Assembly: GCA_013396915.1 (NCBI GenBank)
Contig: VWZL01000360.1
Location: forward strand, 1,228,784-1,292,783
Direction: 5' to 3'
DNA length: 64,000 bases
Source: Stercorarius parasiticus
Taxonomy: Eukaryota; Chordata; Aves; Charadriiformes; Stercorariidae
Numbering within the stretch: the stretch's first letter is position 1; the number at the start of each line of letters is the position of its first letter. A program made the translations under genes and the position numbers. Positions 60,267-64,000 of this stretch are shown here, in pieces. The notes under the pieces were generated by a model that made no database searches, was not told the DNA's origin, and worked only from the letters and a program-made list of their open reading frames with translations.

Positions 60267-63200
60267 CTGTTAAAGAAAGTGTTATTAACACTATTTAGAT
60301 CAAAAATTAGGGAAGTAAAAAATAGATGGATACAATTAATAAAAAGTCAAGGTTAGGTGCAAATACTCCAATTTTGAACATGACACCTTCAGTTAGTACT
60401 ACCTTCACTACATAAAGTTTTCCAGATGTCATTCAGAAAAGAAACAACCATATGTGTTAAATAGTCTCTTCAGTTATTCATTAATAGTTTAAGCCAACTC
60501 CTAGACTTTGCTCTGATTTTATATGTATTAGAGGATTTAGATGATAGAGAAGCATTTAAAACATTAGCATTCACAACAATGAAGCTCCACTGTAAGTCTT
60601 TAGACAAGACACTCAAGTCCATACAAAACCTTGTATGACTGATTAGACCTCCCTAAATGCTTTCCCTATACAAAACCAGAGATGCCTAAGAGCAGAAAAA
60701 TACACCTTACACCAAGGCAATCTAAACAAGTTGAACACCAGCTTCAGCCTTCTGATTGAATTCTTCAGCCCTGTTTTAGATGGCAAAACAGGAATACACC
60801 ATTTTCTCACCTCTGTTTAAGCATACAGACATCTTTACACACTTTCCCATATACTATATGCATCACAGACTCTTATGATAAATCATTTAGGATCCATTCC
60901 CTACATAGCTCAACAATTTTCTATTGATTATGTTTCAGTTCACATACCTTTGGTCATCTGTATCCACATTTTTTTTTCAGAGTGTTTTCTATAATGGATT
61001 TTCTGTCCTTTCACCTCTAGCCTTCCTTACTGCACTGCAGATGCCGCAGCTCAAAACAATTCTTCTAATGTCATTTTAAGACAGGAACTGCAGCAGTAGC
61101 ATAAAGTCTCATGCTACTTCAGCATCATTTCTCAGCTACTTAGCTAGCATCCTGGAAAGGGTGTACTTTTTGCACCCGGAGCAACTGAATAGTTATCCAT
61201 AAAAATGACTATTTTAAAGTGATATTTGTAAGTATGGAGTGGTACATTTTTAACATGCGTACAGTAAGAGGCGTGGTTAACATGAGTGGAAAAAACTACG
61301 TTCCACACTTGCTCAAAATAATCCAGCAATACTTTCACAACAAAAACTTAAAAGATCAGCATTAAGATCACTGCTTCCTCTTAAGCTATCTGGACAAACT
61401 GGTATTCCTCAACACTCACGACCTTTCCCTTTCAGTACAGCTCAATCAGTTCCTGTTTACTCCCATTCCCACCCTCCACACCCATAAGGATTTGCAGCAG
61501 TCCAAACTTGGGAACTGATCTGCATTAATAACTTTTCCAAGCTTAGGCTCGGATCAATTCCTTTATTTGCTTCCCTGCATGTTGATCAAACCTATCAGTG
61601 CTTCAGGGGCAAGAAAGGCTATTTAAACAGACACAGCTGCCAACAAAATGCTTGCAAGACTGCACCTTTTGGGAAAACTTTGCATGGTTTCTTATCAGTA
61701 ATGCCACAATAAGCAGTACAGCATTTCCATCCTATCCCATGGTGTGCCAGCTAGCAGTCAGACCACACAGTAATCTAAACCCCATTTGACACCCTCAGCT
61801 TCCTACTTTGTTTTCAGCTTGTTGGTATAACTGAAGGGATAGGAACTGCTTTTAAGCCAGCACTGACACTGAGAGTCAGCTGTCAAACTGTACCCTTACA
61901 TATCAAGGATAACTCTCAAAGGACTTCAGTGAGGAAGTGAAATCAAGAAGATTATCACAGTCCACCCCTAGATGTTTTAAGCAGAAAGAAGCTGGTAGAG
62001 ATGCATATAAAGAGACACTATCAATTTAACAACTCTCCTGCAACTACTATCTGTCAAAAAGCCACACAGATGGTTTAGAATTCAAAGCGCCTAGCTATCC
62101 AACAGAGCTGGGAAAAGTTAGGGTTGGAATTGATTCTCTGTAAAAGTTTCTGCTTAAAAGCAGATCTTAAAGTTTCTCCTCTTCCCTCAGGGAATTAGTG
62201 TCTTACAGACAGGCAAGAAGTCTCCCAAGATACTATTCAGAATCCCCAACTAACTTGAAATTTGCTAGTATTATACAGCATCAAACTAAATATTTGCATC
62301 TTTTGGCACAAAACTGGTAAGATTCCACCTATGAAATGCTGCTTATCAGCAAAAAATTAGTCAGGCACTTCCATAAGTGCCAAGATTTTAATTTTTTTTA
62401 AATAAAAGAGAGGCAAAAAAGCTCTAAGAGACAAAGAATGTATGGTAACTTATCTTAAATCACTGTAGTTCAACTTTTCTAGACTGCCATGCTACCTTTA
62501 AATTAAGTGATAGGTAATCTGCACTAAGGAGAAAAGATAGTCTGATTATTCATCAGACAGATACATATCTAATACACCCACTGAAACAAGAACAGCAGTA
62601 GAACATCCCCCAAACTTATACAAAGACAGGGACACTTCATAAAGAAATATGTAAATGAAGATGCTTATAAAGGCCTGTAAGCAAGAATACCACAATACGA
62701 GACTTGTAATATTATTGCTGTTTCCACAAAGTTATCATATTTGACACAATTGGGAAATGCTTGATGTTAAGGGTTTCCTTCCTAGGCAACTGACCAGTTT
62801 ACTAGAGAAAGTCTTCTCAATGAAGAGATTTAGAGACAAGATCTTAGTCAGCACCTCCTAGTAGAAAGTAAAATTGCCAGGAGTTAAACAAATGAACATG
62901 AATACAAAGCCTTTTCTTAGAGAAAGTGCAAGAACTGACTGCATGTACACTTACTCAAAAGATTAAGGAAGTTAAGGTCATTTTACTTTTTAAATCAGTT
63001 TCCTTTTAAACCAGTACACAGACTTGCTGCATTTCAATTCATGCATGACTAAGTTATTTTTCCAGTTATTTCTCAGTATCTCCACATAAGCCTATAGAGC
63101 AGGTGTTATGGGCACAGGCCATGCAACCACAACAGAGACCTCACAGAACTGCCTCTTGGACTGCAACAAACCTTACCTCTAATGATCTCTTTGAAAACAC

Positions 63201-64000
63201 AGAAGACACTCAAATAAGATAGCGATGTGTGCTTCCATAAGTTAGAACTATGCTCAAACTATACTTGAAGCTGTGATCTGCATCTAGGAGCTTTCTAGGG
63301 AAGATGCAAGTAATATTAATTCTAACTTACATGTTAAGAAAAGTCTTCTCTCTGAAACTTTGTAAAACAGCTCCTTGCATCCCATTCTACAGAATATTCT
63401 TCCCCTCCTCCAAATGACCTAATATGGTCATTGAAATAAGTCTAGGTTAAATATACAGACAGTATTTTTAAAAGCATCATCATCTCAGTGTTTCCAATCA
63501 CAGTACAGTTACACGGAAAATAAGAGAGAACTACCAAAGGAGCAGAGAGCTGTAGAGCAAAAGGAACCATCCAGAAAGTTCTTAGATCTGCTCCATCACA
63601 GAACTTAGTGCACCAAGACACTCTTTTCATTGTAGCCTATGAAAAAAAAACCAAGAAGCCTCAAACAGGGACATGCAGGAGTGAGGAGGTCTGTTTCAGA
63701 AGGAATACACAGAAACAGTTGTGAATGTATATTGTTTCAAAGAGGCTATCAAGGCTCTTAACCCGAATGTAATTGAGACAGGATGCCCGTCACCCTAGTC
63801 CACATTCTCATTCTAATTAGCAGAGTTCTCTTTACAACCCCTCCTAGGCTGATACCGAACAAAGCCCTGTATTCAACTTAAGGGCAGGCAGCTTCCCACA
63901 GGTGGGAGGATAGACACACACCTTCCCTGAAGAGGCGGCTAAGCAAACAAGCACCTTTCCACAGCTGCAACTTCAACGCTGACGCCACAACAGCACGAGC
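60267..64000 (-). other. Probable GGPS1 5' non-coding intron up to the right edge
   Basis: The acceptor at 60,267 needs an upstream non-coding exon. I cannot place it. GC content rises in the last 100 nt, which may be the edge of the GGPS1 promoter region. In human this promoter is next to ARID4B on the opposite strand, so ARID4B is expected past position 64,000. No coding exon is visible here. Confidence 0.5.

Overview
The window is vertebrate genomic DNA, most probably from a bird. It carries three spliced protein genes whose encoded residues closely resemble human orthologues as I recall them, and several copies of CR1, the LINE family that dominates bird and other sauropsid genomes. The sequence alone does not fix the species. 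I read the genes exon by exon; every exon joins the next in frame.

Layout. (1) 1-12,290: 3' part of B3GALNT2 on the + strand. Eight coding exons give the C-terminal 315 residues of the ER glycosyltransferase; the 5' exons lie left of the window. (2) 12,975-40,030: complete TBCE on the - strand, convergent with B3GALNT2. Sixteen coding exons give 529 residues, a CAP-Gly/LRR/ubiquitin-like tubulin-folding cofactor. It starts in a CpG island at about 39,470-40,650 that holds ATTGG (NF-Y) boxes and a strong ZNF143-type site. (3) 40,650-46,440: intergenic, no gene recognised. (4) 46,450-60,270 and beyond: GGPS1 on the - strand, three coding exons, 299 residues, with its 5' non-coding part and promoter near or past the right edge.

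The order and orientation B3GALNT2(+), TBCE(-), GGPS1(-) mirror the human 1q42 block, so ARID4B is expected just beyond the right edge. The three genes belong to unrelated pathways: alpha-dystroglycan O-mannosyl glycan synthesis, tubulin heterodimer assembly, and geranylgeranyl diphosphate synthesis. They share a neighbourhood, not a function.

Mobile DNA consists of three CR1 pieces, all with their sense strand on -: a 3' piece in a B3GALNT2 intron, a reverse-transcriptase-to-3'-end piece in TBCE intron 1 ending about 37 nt from a splice acceptor, and a 5' piece (ORF1 plus endonuclease) in a GGPS1 intron.

I found no unknown gene system. The points most worth checking are splicing and translation details: a GC-AG intron in GGPS1, a second likely GC-AG intron in TBCE, a tandem NAGNAG acceptor in B3GALNT2, and a two-codon upstream ORF 4 nt before the GGPS1 start codon.
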